Below, piece after piece: positions 11,079 to 20,776 of a stretch of 33,764 nt of DNA. Source of the DNA: Funneliformis mosseae (lineage: Eukaryota; Glomeromycota; Glomeromycetes; Glomerales; Glomeraceae); NCBI GenBank assembly GCA_910592005.1, contig CAJVPP010000394.1:1-33764 (forward strand), given 5' to 3'. The translations under genes were made by a program, and so were the position numbers. Below the pieces are notes generated by a model. The model ran no database searches. It was not told the origin of the DNA and was given only the letters and a program-made list of their open reading frames with translations. Within the stretch, counting starts at the first letter, position 1, and every line of letters starts with the position of its first letter.

Positions 11079-12715
11079 TTAATATTTTTCAAATTCATCT
11101 TCAACGCCATTCATGGCTCGAAATAAAAATGTCGTCACGTTGGTAGTAAAATGAATGTAGAATCCATGATATAATCCTCGAATTCCATAACTATCTAATA
11201 AACCACGCTGTCCACGTCGTTTCTGTGAGCTTCCACGCATGGGTACATATCTTTGACTAACACCTTCCTCAATAATTATTCTATAAATCGCGTCTAACAT
11301 GCCAATATATGGAGCTTTACGCGTCTGAACAATAGTTTCAAATGATTTTCCGGGAGTACGAGATCGAATTTGACATTGTAATCTCTTACGAATAGTCTGA
11401 AGGGGTAAAGTTATAAGCAACTGAAGTGTATCGAGTCCAAGTTGTGCAAGTCCATATAAAAAGGGAGAATCAGATGGAGAAATATGAAATACACGATCTA
11501 TAATTAATGGCACCGTACATTCCAATAATGGACAGATGGTATGATAGATTATGGATGGTAAAAGGTTATGTGACCAATACAAAGAAGATAATCCTTCTTC
11601 TTTAATCATTTTGCGTAAACAATCAAATGTCCCACTATATTTTTTATGAATTGGCGAGGATGTTTGAACAATGAGCCTAACAAAAATACATAAAAACAAG
11701 TTTAATACTCTAAACGTTACATAAAAGGAAGGTAAAACTTTAAACTTACCTCGTTTGCACAACTTCTAAAGGACTTAAAAGTACTCCAACCACGAGATGA
11801 CTGGTTACTAATGTGGCAATGTTGGGTCCGACATGATCCAAATAGATCAATGGGATCGTATCATCATACAGATCGAAAGCATCGTTCAACGCACTTTCCA
11901 ATGTAGGTTGGAGGAAAAGATGACCCATATCGTAAAGCCAGCTCACAAGTTGGCCTTTGGATTAAAAATTCACAGCAAATTATAAGCTGAATTCTTGAAA
12001 ACAAATTTAAAGTGAAATTTAAAGTGAAATTAAAAGTGTGAATCATGAAATTTACCTTTCCAAAGTGAACCAAATCCCTCAGTATTATGATTTTTCAATG
12101 TCCCTAAAGTTGACCATACACCATTTTTCAATGGAGGCAGCATATACTTTGGTCGCGTTGATTCATCATAAACATTGGTAGTTAGATAACCTTGACTATC
12201 TGATGATTTAGTTTTACGAAATCCAGGAGAACTTGGATCAAGAGATTGTGATGATCTAGCACTGAATTCATCGTCCTCGTCCTCATCAACCTATATTGTA
12301 AATAATTGTTATTAAATTGATGCATAAACGAGGTTCGAAAGACAAATTGGATTACAATTACATCTTCCTCTGAACCATTAGTACCAAGTGTGACCTCTGG
12401 TATGTCTATAACATCTTCGTTCGGCAAATATTGAATTTGTAATAAAGTCTTTGCAACCTCAAATGGATGTGAAATAGCTACACTAAGATATTTCACGAAA
12501 CCAAAGCTTGCCATTTCCTTTAATGTACTCTGAGAATCCATATCTGTCATGTCGTCATTGCGATCTTCTTTTGAATTAGTAGCATTACCAAAAGGTGTAT
12601 AATAATGATCGGTATCTTGAGGCACATGGTAAGGTCGAAGAGGATGAACGGTGGTCGTTTGTGGAAACGGGGTGTAAGTATACTTCGGTGGTTGTTCGGT
12701 CGATTCGGAAGACAT
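11079..12715 (-). CDS. UGO1: Ugo1-like mitochondrial outer-membrane fusion protein (carrier fold), four exons
   Basis: Exons (minus): 12715-12362, 12290-12056, 11954-11750, 11676-11079; 463 aa. Degenerate mitochondrial-carrier signatures appear three times: SHPFEVAKTLLQIQ, LSPLEVVQTR and LPLQTIRKRLQCQ, each on the Px[D/E/Q]xx[K/R] pattern at the end of an odd-numbered helix. The long polar N-terminus (TYTPFP..., HPLRPYHVP), the acidic linker (VDEDEDDEFS) and the weakly conserved carrier motifs point to fungal Ugo1 rather than a solute carrier. Ugo1 links Fzo1 in the outer membrane to Mgm1 in the inner membrane during fusion. Residues of the region GFGSLWKGQLVSWLYD resemble the carrier G-x-x-x-L-W-+-G loop. 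A general SLC25 carrier is the alternative. Length and layout support Ugo1. The gene is convergent with the AP endonuclease (248 bp between stops). Confidence 0.78.
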
Positions 12716-13060
12716 GCTAATTATAATTTAGCACATCAACGCGTTATCGAATTGATTTTTGAATTTTTTTTTGCGTTTTTATTGCTAATTAATTCTGACC
12801 AGTGTTATGAACTTCCCGATATGGTAAAAAATGCACAAAAACTCCATAAAAATTACAGCACAAAAAAAAAACGCATCATAATCATTATGACGACTACACG
12901 TAAACGCGTACGCGTTAGTGCTTAAAAAACCATGAATCATGATTATAGTTTCCTTGCGGACTTTTAATAATTTCTATATATTATACCTAATAGATAAAAT
13001 ATTTTTTAAAGGTCGAGACAATAACGCTTATATATCTCATAAAGATACTTGAAAAGGAAG

Positions 13061-13133
13061 TTTCTATGTTGAAGGTCTATCGATTCTGAAGGAGGAATCG
13101 GTTATGTATCTCCCTTCGTAACTAACATAGAAA
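13061..13133. repeat. Hairpin: TTTCTATGTT / AACATAGAAA with inner stem
   Basis: Perfect 10-bp arms at 13061-13070 and 13124-13133 enclose a second perfect 6-bp stem, CGATTC (13081-13086) and GAATCG (13095-13100). Weaker pairing (GGAA near 13055, TTCC near 13140) extends the outer stem. It could be a foldback element or a structured transcript; the sequence alone does not decide. Confidence 0.5.
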
Positions 13134-13236
13134 TGGATTCCTGGAAGTACACGTTCACGCTCATGCTTACGCTTTACATTTTTTGCATTATATAATTACT
13201 TTTCTCACACTTGCACTTTTTTTATTTTAATTTTAG

Positions 13237-13430
13237 AATTCGCGAAAACGAAAGAAACCCTGCTGTCCTTTAACCCATTCAGTCTTGTAGGAGGAAATCT
13301 AACGGGAAAAAGTGGCAAAGATATTAAGGACTTTGTTGCAACGAAATTTTCAACTCACTTCTTACATGTTCTTAAGTCTCTTGATAACCCATATGGACAT
13401 ATCCACTTCAGCACTGAAAAGGAATTATAA
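13237..13430 (+). pseudogene. Coding-like fragment of unknown origin
   Basis: After a pyrimidine-rich TTTTAG (acceptor-like) a frame stays open for about 64 codons to the TAA at 13428-13430, with balanced residue use (VGGNLTGKSGKDIKDF, then NPYGHIHFSTEKEL). I do not recognise the family. There is no start codon or upstream exon that I can support. With the nearby repeats and MITE this is more likely a worn fragment of an inserted gene than an active exon. Confidence 0.25.
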
Positions 13431-13526
13431 AGTAGGTTAAAGGACAAGAATATACATTTGCAGACCAGACGCCAATCAGTTTTCTTCCTTCGAAGTTTCT
13501 AGGAAGTGATACTTATACAGTGTATT

Positions 13527-13612
13527 CAGTGTTGGCCAACTGGACCAAATTAGACTAACTGGACTTATAAAACTAGACCATTGGACTTATAATTCCAGTA
13601 ACTGGACTTATA
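13527..13612. repeat. Three ACTGGACTTATA repeats beside a CAGTGTTGGCCAAC end
   Basis: The 12-mer (A/T)(C/T)TGGACTTATA occurs at 13558-13569, 13580-13591 and 13601-13612, a 21-22 bp period, with a partial ACTGGACC at 13539-13546. The block begins with CAGTGTTGGCCAAC (13527-13540), which looks like a hAT-type terminus with subterminal repeats. No matching right end was found. Confidence 0.45.
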
Positions 13613-13801
13613 GTTCTTACAGGTCCAGGATGAAGAAAATGAAACATTTCTGAACGGGTGGTAGCTGTTGCTGAATCTGAGAGTGACATTGGTCATATTT
13701 CGTTTTACTGGAATGCAAAGACCCCATAGTGAGAAATTACTTCGTTCACAGCATAACTTCTAGCATGTTATATACCTTTTTTGCGGGAAGTTGGCTTGGG
13801 A

Positions 13802-13901
13802 TAGTGTTGTTAATCGGCGCGAATTCGTAATAGTTATCAGCCTCATAGTATAAAGAGGAGGGGCAAAGGGGTGGGTGATCGGCTTCGATTTAACAACACT
13901 A
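13802..13901. mobile_element. 100-bp hAT-type MITE with perfect 8-bp target duplication
   Basis: The element starts TAGTGTTGTTAATCG and ends CGATTTAACAACACTA, giving 12 perfect terminal base pairs (TAGTGTTGTTAA), with homology (TCG, GAA) continuing inward. It is flanked by identical GCTTGGGA at 13794-13801 and 13902-13909. An 8-bp duplication is diagnostic of the hAT superfamily among cut-and-paste elements. No coding capacity, so a non-autonomous copy. The perfect duplication implies a fairly recent insertion. Confidence 0.78.
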
Positions 13902-13904
13902 GCT

Positions 13905-14096
13905 TGGGATAAGTATACCTTAAAATTTTTGCGGAAAAGTTGGATGAACCTCTACATTCATAAAAGCATTGGTCTAATTTTTCCAAATGCACGGGAGTTT
14001 ACTGTCACTTTATCTGTTGCGAAACAGGTAGCGTATTTTAATTATTTTATTCTAGATTTTGCTTGTAAAATATATTTTAGTGACAGGAACAAGTGA
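13905..14096 (+). pseudogene. Second coding-like fragment, unknown
   Basis: From the right flank of the MITE a frame is open to the TGA at 14094-14096 with plausible residues (AWDKYTLKFLRKSWMNL, then IFPNAREFTVTLSVAKQ). A donor-like AG|GTAGCG follows AKQ. I do not recognise a family and find no start. The flanks share a partial direct repeat (TATACCTT...TTTTGCGG...GTTGG on each side of the MITE). Treat as a relic unless transcripts show otherwise. Confidence 0.2.
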
Positions 14097-14456
14097 TCTC
14101 TCACAATAATCTTCCGTGAGTAATTCGCCATAGGACATTTACGTGGTGACTTTGAGACATAACATCCATCCTCATATATGTCCTCTATAGTTGATAAACT
14201 TTAAAAATAAAATGATCTATGCAAGAAAACTCTGAAATAAAAAAATATAAAAAATATATCTAGAAAAAATGATAACGACAAACTTTTATTCGCGGCTGAT
14301 TCTCTTTTGATCTTATTTTATTTCTTGCTATGCGTATCGTTTGAAAATTTTATTTATTATATAATTTTCAGCATAGTTTTTTCGATTAACAAAAATTTAT
14401 CTACCAATAAAATTCTGTAACTCGAAAATCTAATCGGTTCAATTTTTTTTTTTCGA

Positions 14457-15932
14457 ATGGCTGCTACTATTCGAGGTGTATTGATAGATTTATCAGGCAC
14501 ATTACATGTTGGCAATAAGGTTGCGTGTTATTAATAATATAAAGCTTCTTTTTAAATTTTATTATAACAGCTATATTACTTATGACTTGTAGGCTTGCGA
14601 AGGAGCCATCGCTGGCTTAAAGAAACTTCGACAAGTTGATATACCTGTAAGTTATACCTTTTTCTCTCTCTCTCATTAACGTATTTATTTCTGACATATT
14701 CATTACTTATTAGATTCGATTCTGCACTAATACAACTAAAGAGAGTGTCATAAAATTAGAAAATCGATTGATGAATTTAGGATTTGAGGTTCACAGACGC
14801 GAGGTAATTTATAATTTTTCATAATTTGATGATTTCTTTATTTTATTAACTTTATACATTTTTGAGGAAAGATATTCACTTCATTAATTGCATGTCGTAA
14901 TATAGTTTTATCTCGCGAATTAAGGTAAATGAATTCTATTTTCGAGAGGTGTTTTATGTTTATCTTTTTTTTTTTTTTTTTTTTTAGAAAATAACATTAT
15001 TATATGTATAGACCATTATTGTTTCTTGAAGATGCAGCTCTTGAAGATTTTCAAGGAATCCCAACAGGAGAACCAAATGATGCCGTCGTTGTAGGCTTAT
15101 CTCCATCAAATTTTCAATACGATATGGTTAATACATTTTTAAATTTTTAAACAATCGAATTCGTTTTCAAATTAGGCTAGCTAAACATACTTATCCTGTG
15201 AATTTTCAGTTAAACAAGGCTTTTAGAATCCTAATTAGCAATAAAAATACAACTTTTATTGCTATTCACAAAGCAAAATATTTTGCTGAGCAAGGTAATA
15301 TCTTTTTTTTTTTAAAAAAAAAAAAATCTTTAAAATCCTTTTTGACGATGACTAAATATTTAAATTTTTAGATGGATTAAGTTTAGGACCTGGTCCTTTT
15401 GTGGAATGCTTAGAATATGCGAGTGGAGTAAAGGCTACCGTTGTTGGCAAAGTAATTATTATTGATATTACTGAGTTTTTTTTTTTTTTTTTATTGAAAA
15501 TGTTTCGCTTTAATGATATTGTTTGTAATATAGCCAGAGAAAAGTTTCTATGAATTGGCTCTCAAAGACATGGATTTATTGGACAAGTCGAATCAAGTAG
15601 TTATGGTTGGAGATGATGTTGCAAACGATTTAGGAGGTATGTATAAATAAAATGAAATTTTTATATTTTTTTCCTTTTATTAAATTCCTTTATAAGATGG
15701 TGCCAGGGAATTAGGCTTGATAAGATATCTTGGTAATATATTATTCTGTGGCTTTTGTAATTGATTTTTATAATTCAAGCATTAAGTAATTATCATTATT
15801 ATTATGTATAATATCACAGTCAAGACTGGCAAATATAGGAATGGAGATGAATTGCGCGATGGAGGCGTAAATGGTCTCTTTGAGAATTTTGGAGAGGCGG
15901 CCGATTTCATCGTGGAACAATTCAAAAAATAG
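14457..15932 (+). CDS. HDHD2: HAD-superfamily phosphatase, HDHD2-like, ten exons
   Basis: Exons: 14457-14519, 14593-14646, 14714-14803, 14872-14924, 15012-15126, 15210-15294, 15372-15451, 15534-15636, 15697-15732, 15820-15932; 263 aa, the family's usual length. HAD motifs: [13 protein letters not shown] with nucleophile D11; [24 protein letters not shown] (K180); [14 protein letters not shown] (D207, D212). The intervening cap region includes [20 protein letters not shown] and [17 protein letters not shown], and the tail is VKTGKYR..., all closely HDHD2-like. The family hydrolyses small phosphoesters; the substrate is not established by sequence. Motif I is DLSGT instead of DxDGT, so the usual second Asp is a Ser, as I recall for HDHD2/LHPP relatives. 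Exons are 36-115 nt. Intron 1 uses a weak donor (AAG|GTTGCG). Confidence 0.9.
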
Positions 15933-16161
15933 AGAATACGTATATAAACATTTAACATTTAAATACTTTTTTGATATATAATATCTCACGTGATTTAATG
16001 GAGCAAAGCAAATAAATTTATTATCTAACATGATCAAGCATTTCCGACATGCGATAATTGAATTTGTCGATCTTAACCGTGCAGATCAATTCGCATATAT
16101 AAACTCGTTATAAATCATTAAAATTTGTCACAAATTCAAAAATTTTTATTTCACAATTAAA

Positions 16162-16967
16162 ATGAAAAGAACACTTCGTAGTTCGTTAAGAAGTAGCAAC
16201 AAACAATTAAAAAAACAATCAGATACAACGATACCTCCACCACAATCTCCACCACAAACTCCAGAAACTGAAAATAGAAAATTTTTTGATACGTCAACAG
16301 CAGATACGACCTTAAATTCTGAAACTGATACGGTAACAGAAGAATATAATGAGTACGATGCAGAGAAAACCAATGAAACAAATAAACGAGCTAAATACAT
16401 TGAAAAGAATTTAGCGAGAGTTAATGAACGAGGTAAAGTAAATAAAGAAAAAGACAAAGAAGTGACCGTTTCAGAAAACATCAAAAGTGTCAAGAATAAA
16501 GATATAGTTAAAGGTAAATTCATTACTTATATTAAATTTCAATATGAATTAAAAAAAAAAAAAGTTGTTTTTCAATGTAAATTAATCCTAAATGATAATA
16601 TTTATCAGTAGGTGAATCACAATTATTACAAGGTATAATAGTTGAAACCGAGGATAAATCATTATCAATTTCTTTGGATACTGAAAGGAAATGCTTTAGT
16701 TTAACAGTAAAATCGAATGTACATAAAATTAAAATTTTACCAAAATTAAAGTCAAAGTTGGTTCGATTAATTATAACCCATCAAGGTAGATCAATAAAAC
16801 CTCATACGAACTACAATCCTTATTTAATACATTTAAAAAATGGGTTAAACCATATTGAGATTTTGATGAAAGAATTAGAAACAAGCGCTGATGATCAAGA
16901 TTTTGGAACCTTTAATGGAGATTGGGGATTTGAAGATAAGTATTCCCTTTTTATCACGAAATTTTGA
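16162..16967 (+). CDS. Uncharacterised 235-aa protein, basic/low-complexity N-terminus and beta-rich C-terminus
   Basis: Exons: 16162-16513 and 16612-16967. The ATG follows an A-rich leader and is the first in frame. Residues 1-115 are polar and probably disordered: a basic start (MKRTLRSSLRSSNKQLKK), a proline-rich patch, then alternating acidic and lysine-rich stretches, as seen in nuclear proteins. Exon 2 encodes a compact beta-rich segment (GIIVETEDKSLSISLD ... YLIHLKNGLNHIEILM ... KYSLFITKF). The L..GLN.IEI...Y.L.I pattern weakly resembles cadherin-like beta-sandwich domains. I do not recognise a family and assign no function. The acceptor is a CAG/TAG pair three bases apart (16607-16611), so mRNAs with or without one extra Val codon are possible. 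It lies 229 bp after the HDHD2-like gene and converges on CFT2. Confidence 0.65.
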
Positions 16968-17279
16968 TGGGAACTTAAATAAGGGATTTCAAAATAATAA
17001 TTATAATAATAATAGTAATATAGTAATAGTAATTTCCTTTGTTTTGGAGGGTAATTGTGGATTTAAATAACTTAATTAGGTTAATTTCATTTTATTACGT
17101 CACGCGTTTTTCAATACCTAAATCCTCGTTGAATGATAAATGTACTTGTAATCATCTTAACAAGATAATAAATGTCTTTCTTTCGAATTCAAAAAAAAAA
17201 AAAAAAAATATCTATAGTTGTTGTTCCTGTGATTATGATCTATTCTACATAAATTAATATAATTTATCCAATCTAAAAA
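16968..17279. other. Convergent 3' spacer with AAT/AGT microsatellite
   Basis: 312 bp between the stops of the unknown gene and CFT2. It contains an AAT/AGT trinucleotide-like run at about 16992-17030 and a 16-A tract near 17191-17207. No gene. It presumably carries the poly(A) sites of both neighbours. Confidence 0.6.
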
Positions 17280-20200
17280 TTACAAAATAGCATGTTGCCC
17301 ATATATTATCGAACGTATTTTAAAATAATCATCTGATAAAGAGCCTTCTAAGGTTAATTGTCCAGTTGGTGTCTACATTAGAATGTTGAAATATTAGTCG
17401 ATTGATCACGTAAAAATTTAACCGCCGATAAAAATTATGTTATTACCACTCACTTTTCTAACGGCTACTTTTTCGTTACAAACCAAGACACCTTCACCTT
17501 TAAATTCCGCAGTAATTCCTTCCGATTGCAGTACCCGTTTCAATTCTGTAAGCTTAATTTCACCTACGAATACAGGATTATCACTGGCCGCATACTCTTC
17601 AATTGGCATTACATCAAGTATGGGAAATGACGAATCTGGGGGAAGATGTATTTTTCCAGATATGAATGAAATATCGTAATCTTCCAACTATTTTAAAATT
17701 GGAAAATGAATTCATTTAGACTTATCCAACACTTGTGAAGATCACGTGAAACCATTATATCGTTACCTTTGAAAGCCTTAATGAGCTGACCAATGAATCA
17801 GTTAATTTAACTTGATAGAAATTTATGGCCTCAGAAACATTCAATGATTCACCGACATCGGGTGTATATATGTCACGTGTCATTGATTGGAGAGCCGAAC
17901 AACTCGACTTAAAATCTTTAGTTGCTTCATATGATGCGTGGACAACTATCTGAATGATGATTATAAGAAATAAATTATGAAATCTTTTTTTAAATTATTA
18001 AATAGATCATAAAATAATATGACATTACACCTACCAATTTTCTTGGTTGAACTTGAGGCACAATTGTTTTCAACGATCGGCCATCATTTGTGCCCTCTAA
18101 ATCAATAAATCTTAATTGACATTGGAAGTGTATTTCTTCATCATAATATACATATTTCGTCGGTACATTTGAATCAACAGTCGATTGATCTGCTTTATCA
18201 GACTAATAAAGAAATCCCATTAAATAAATCATTTATAACCCTCAACAATAGAATTTGACCTTATCAACTCACATCATCATCGCTATCACCTTCCATTCTA
18301 TCGCCATTCTCACCATCAATCATGAGTCCTAATCCTTCCATTCCTTTATTTTTAAATTGATCTGCTTGGATGATTTCACCGTACTCATCGTATCTTTTCC
18401 TCTTTTCGATATATGGAAACATTAAGTAACTTTGAGTTTGTTTAAAAAAACCTCCAAGTTTAGTTGCATCCCTAACATAAAGATCAAATTGTGTGGAAAG
18501 TAATTCTTCTATATCATTATCACCAAGTTCACTTTCTGATCCATCAGTTTCATCCTCCTCAATTATAGAACGTGATTTAGCGATAAGAGCCGCTTGTGCT
18601 GCTTCACGCTCTTGCTTTTTACGTTGATCACTTATATAATCTATAAGCTCTTGACCTTCTAACGGAACCTTTTTCCTTATCTAAAAGAGGATACACCGCA
18701 CGTAAATATATTGGGATCAAATAAACAACACAATTCAAAAATAGTATTTAATAAAAAAAAAAAAACCTCAAGAGACATAGGTAAATCCAACAAAACAGCA
18801 GGTTTCACGGGTCCGATATTGCTAGTATCTTCATCACTTCGTTTCTCCCATTCGTAATATAATTTTCTTGCCAAAGAATATGGTGGTCCCCGATCAGTTA
18901 ATATTACAGCATTATCGGGTGATGTTCCCCATTCTAAAAATAGATCTCTAGCGTATCCTGTTTCTAAGCTAACGTTACTTGCTATAACAACTTTAGGTCC
19001 CGGATATTTTGATAATTCTTTGTAACGCGTGCATAATCGAAGATATCTAGATTAGTGAATGAAGAAAATAGTTAAATTATGATGAATATTGGATATTTAC
19101 GTTGAACTTTTAATAATTTAATGACAACACATTCAAAAAAAACATTCAAAAAATTGGAAAATTGTAGATGATAATATATATATATCTTTATTAACAATTT
19201 AATTTTATATAATTTATATAATATATAATATTGTTTTTGGAATATTAGATTTTTTAAAAGAAAAACTAACCTAAATTCAAAAGGATTTTCTCTTTTGTTA
19301 TCAAATTGTCTATTGATAGCATCACTCATCCATTCCAACATACTTTTTGCATACTTTATTGTATTATAACTTTGATGACTTAAGAATATCAGAGGATATG
19401 AAACTTGATGAAATGCCCAATGTTGATCTAACAAATATGCCAATTCTAAAACTCTTGCAGATGAATCTGTTGGTAATAACACTGATCCACTATCTTGTAA
19501 AGTTGTCATTATTGTTTCTAGATTATCGAATATCAAATTATTAAGAAGTGCGGAAATTAAAGCAGCAGCGAAATAATTACAAAAACCAAAATATTCTGAC
19601 AAATTCTTTTGTTACTTACCAAATAAAGCAGTATCACGATGTTTCCTTGCAGGATGAACTATAAGAGAATTGTACGCGTCTGTTATCATTAAAGTAGGTC
19701 GACTCAAAGCATCAAGAACTACACCATCTTTGTGTAAGACAGTACCATCAAGATGCCTTTCCTTCTTGTGATTATAATCAACAGCGTACACAATCTCCTC
19801 AGCATCCTTTTTTATCTTCCATATTGTACCACCTATTGTGTGTCCTGCTGCATACGCTGTAATCGTAATACCCTTGAATTTGACTATCAAATATAAAAGT
19901 TAAACCTCATTGAAAGATTTTAAAACTAAACGTGATAATATATTTAAAACAAAAAAAGTACCTCCTAACGATATGGGCTGTGAATATTTCAACGTATGAA
20001 TTTGGTCAAATGCAGTATCAACAGTATTTAAATCAAAAGTATCGAATTCTGACTCATTTATTTTTGATTGAAAAACATCATATAAACACATTTTTCCCAT
20101 ATTTAAAACTGGCAATGTGGCATAAACTGGACATGAAAGACCAAAATGTCCGTAAGCATATGGATATGCTCCTAAATGCTGTAAATCAGGATGTGAAAGT

Positions 20201-20466
20201 AGAAGTACATCCACTTGTTTCGCGACTCTAGTTTGACGATGAAATAATATTGACTTGGTGTGAACAGAACATTAAAAGAAATTAAAAGGTTGACACTATT
20301 TAAAGAGTAAAACTTATAATAACCTTCTCAGATTTTTCAAGTCTTCGACATTAAATTCATCGTTCCAACCACAATCTAGCATTATTTGTACTTCGTCGTC
20401 TACTTCTACAACATAGCATAAAGGATCTTCGTTTTTCGCACCCGAAATTACAGTAAAAACAATCAT
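17280..20466 (-). CDS. CFT2: Cleavage and polyadenylation specificity factor subunit CPSF100/Cft2, ten exons
   Basis: Exons (minus): 20466-20324, 20227-19962, 19883-19620, 19517-19271, 19046-18767, 18680-18273, 18202-18035, 17949-17767, 17687-17454, 17372-17280; 761 aa. The family is the catalytically silent metallo-beta-lactamase/beta-CASP partner of the CPSF73 endonuclease in pre-mRNA 3'-end processing. Landmarks: [25 protein letters not shown] (residues ~56-71) where the HxHxDH zinc motif has become H-x-D-x-[47 protein letters not shown] (beta-CASP); [46 protein letters not shown]; and the C-terminal [13 protein letters not shown]...[17 protein letters not shown], close to the human tail. 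The intron 1 and 3 acceptors (CTAG|A and CTAG|AA) were chosen because they alone keep frame and match family spacing. An upstream in-frame TAA supports the start. The acidic linker at about 500-535 varies in the family. Confidence 0.94.
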
Positions 20467-20775
20467 TTTATCCGGGGGAAACCTTTAAAAGTCAAAAAAA
20501 TATCCTAATTATAAAGTGAATTTTTTTTTTTTTAAGAATAAAATAAAATTACGTGATGAATTAATTTTCAACAACTAATCGTGTATTTATCCGCGCTTGT
20601 GACACAACGAAGTTTTGCCAAAAAAGCCCACTAAAATAGTAATCGCAAATGTCGGCCGAATTATTAATATTATTGATGAAATTTAGGATTGTTTGTTTTT
20701 GCTCAAATACCGCCGTATACGAACATTTTTCAAGGTACTAATTATTTATAAGTTTTTCGAATATTGAATGAAATA
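20467..20775. promoter_or_regulatory. Shared divergent promoter of CFT2 and the 464-aa gene
   Basis: 309 bp separate the two divergent start codons, so both promoters must lie here or overlap. The centre (about 20580-20660) is more GC-rich than the edges and contains a perfect 8-bp palindrome, TCGGCCGA, near 20653. A poly-T tract lies near 20521-20534. No TATA box stands out at a convincing distance. A three-codon uORF (20768-20776) abuts the rightward gene. Confidence 0.55.
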
Positions 20776-20776
20776 A
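20768..20776 (+). promoter_or_regulatory. Minimal uORF ATG-AAA-TAA overlapping the main start
   Basis: The first ATG before the 464-aa gene starts a two-codon frame whose TAA shares its last A with the main ATG (TAATG at 20774-20778). Such overlaps can couple termination to re-initiation. Only the sequence is seen; whether the transcript starts upstream of 20768 is unknown. Confidence 0.4.

Larger units (their letters stand above)
12716..14456. other. Divergent spacer between UGO1 and HDHD2-like genes, repeat-rich
   Basis: 1.74 kb without an accepted gene. It must contain the promoters of both flanking genes. It also holds a hairpin (13061-13133), a frame with coding-like residues (13237-13430), a block of ACTGGACTTATA repeats (13527-13612), a 100-bp MITE (13802-13901) and a second coding-like frame (13905-14096). 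The middle part is more GC-rich than the AT blocks elsewhere, consistent with inserted or relic DNA. Confidence 0.55.

Noticed and set aside
12605..12925. Plus-strand frame of 106 codons
   Set aside because: Overlaps the first exon of UGO1 in antisense and its promoter; composition follows the antisense gene.
16146..16523. Two minus-strand frames (125 and 74 codons) rich in S, L and F
   Set aside because: Antisense images of the low-complexity first exon of the 16162 gene; they are not independently supported.
17437..17679. Plus-strand frame of 80 codons
   Set aside because: Antisense to exon 9 of CFT2, which has clear homology on the other strand.
20228..20280. Acceptor CACCAAG upstream of CFT2 exon 2
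   Set aside because: Breaks the frame with exon 1; the CAAACTAG acceptor restores frame and gives the family's spacing before SHPD.
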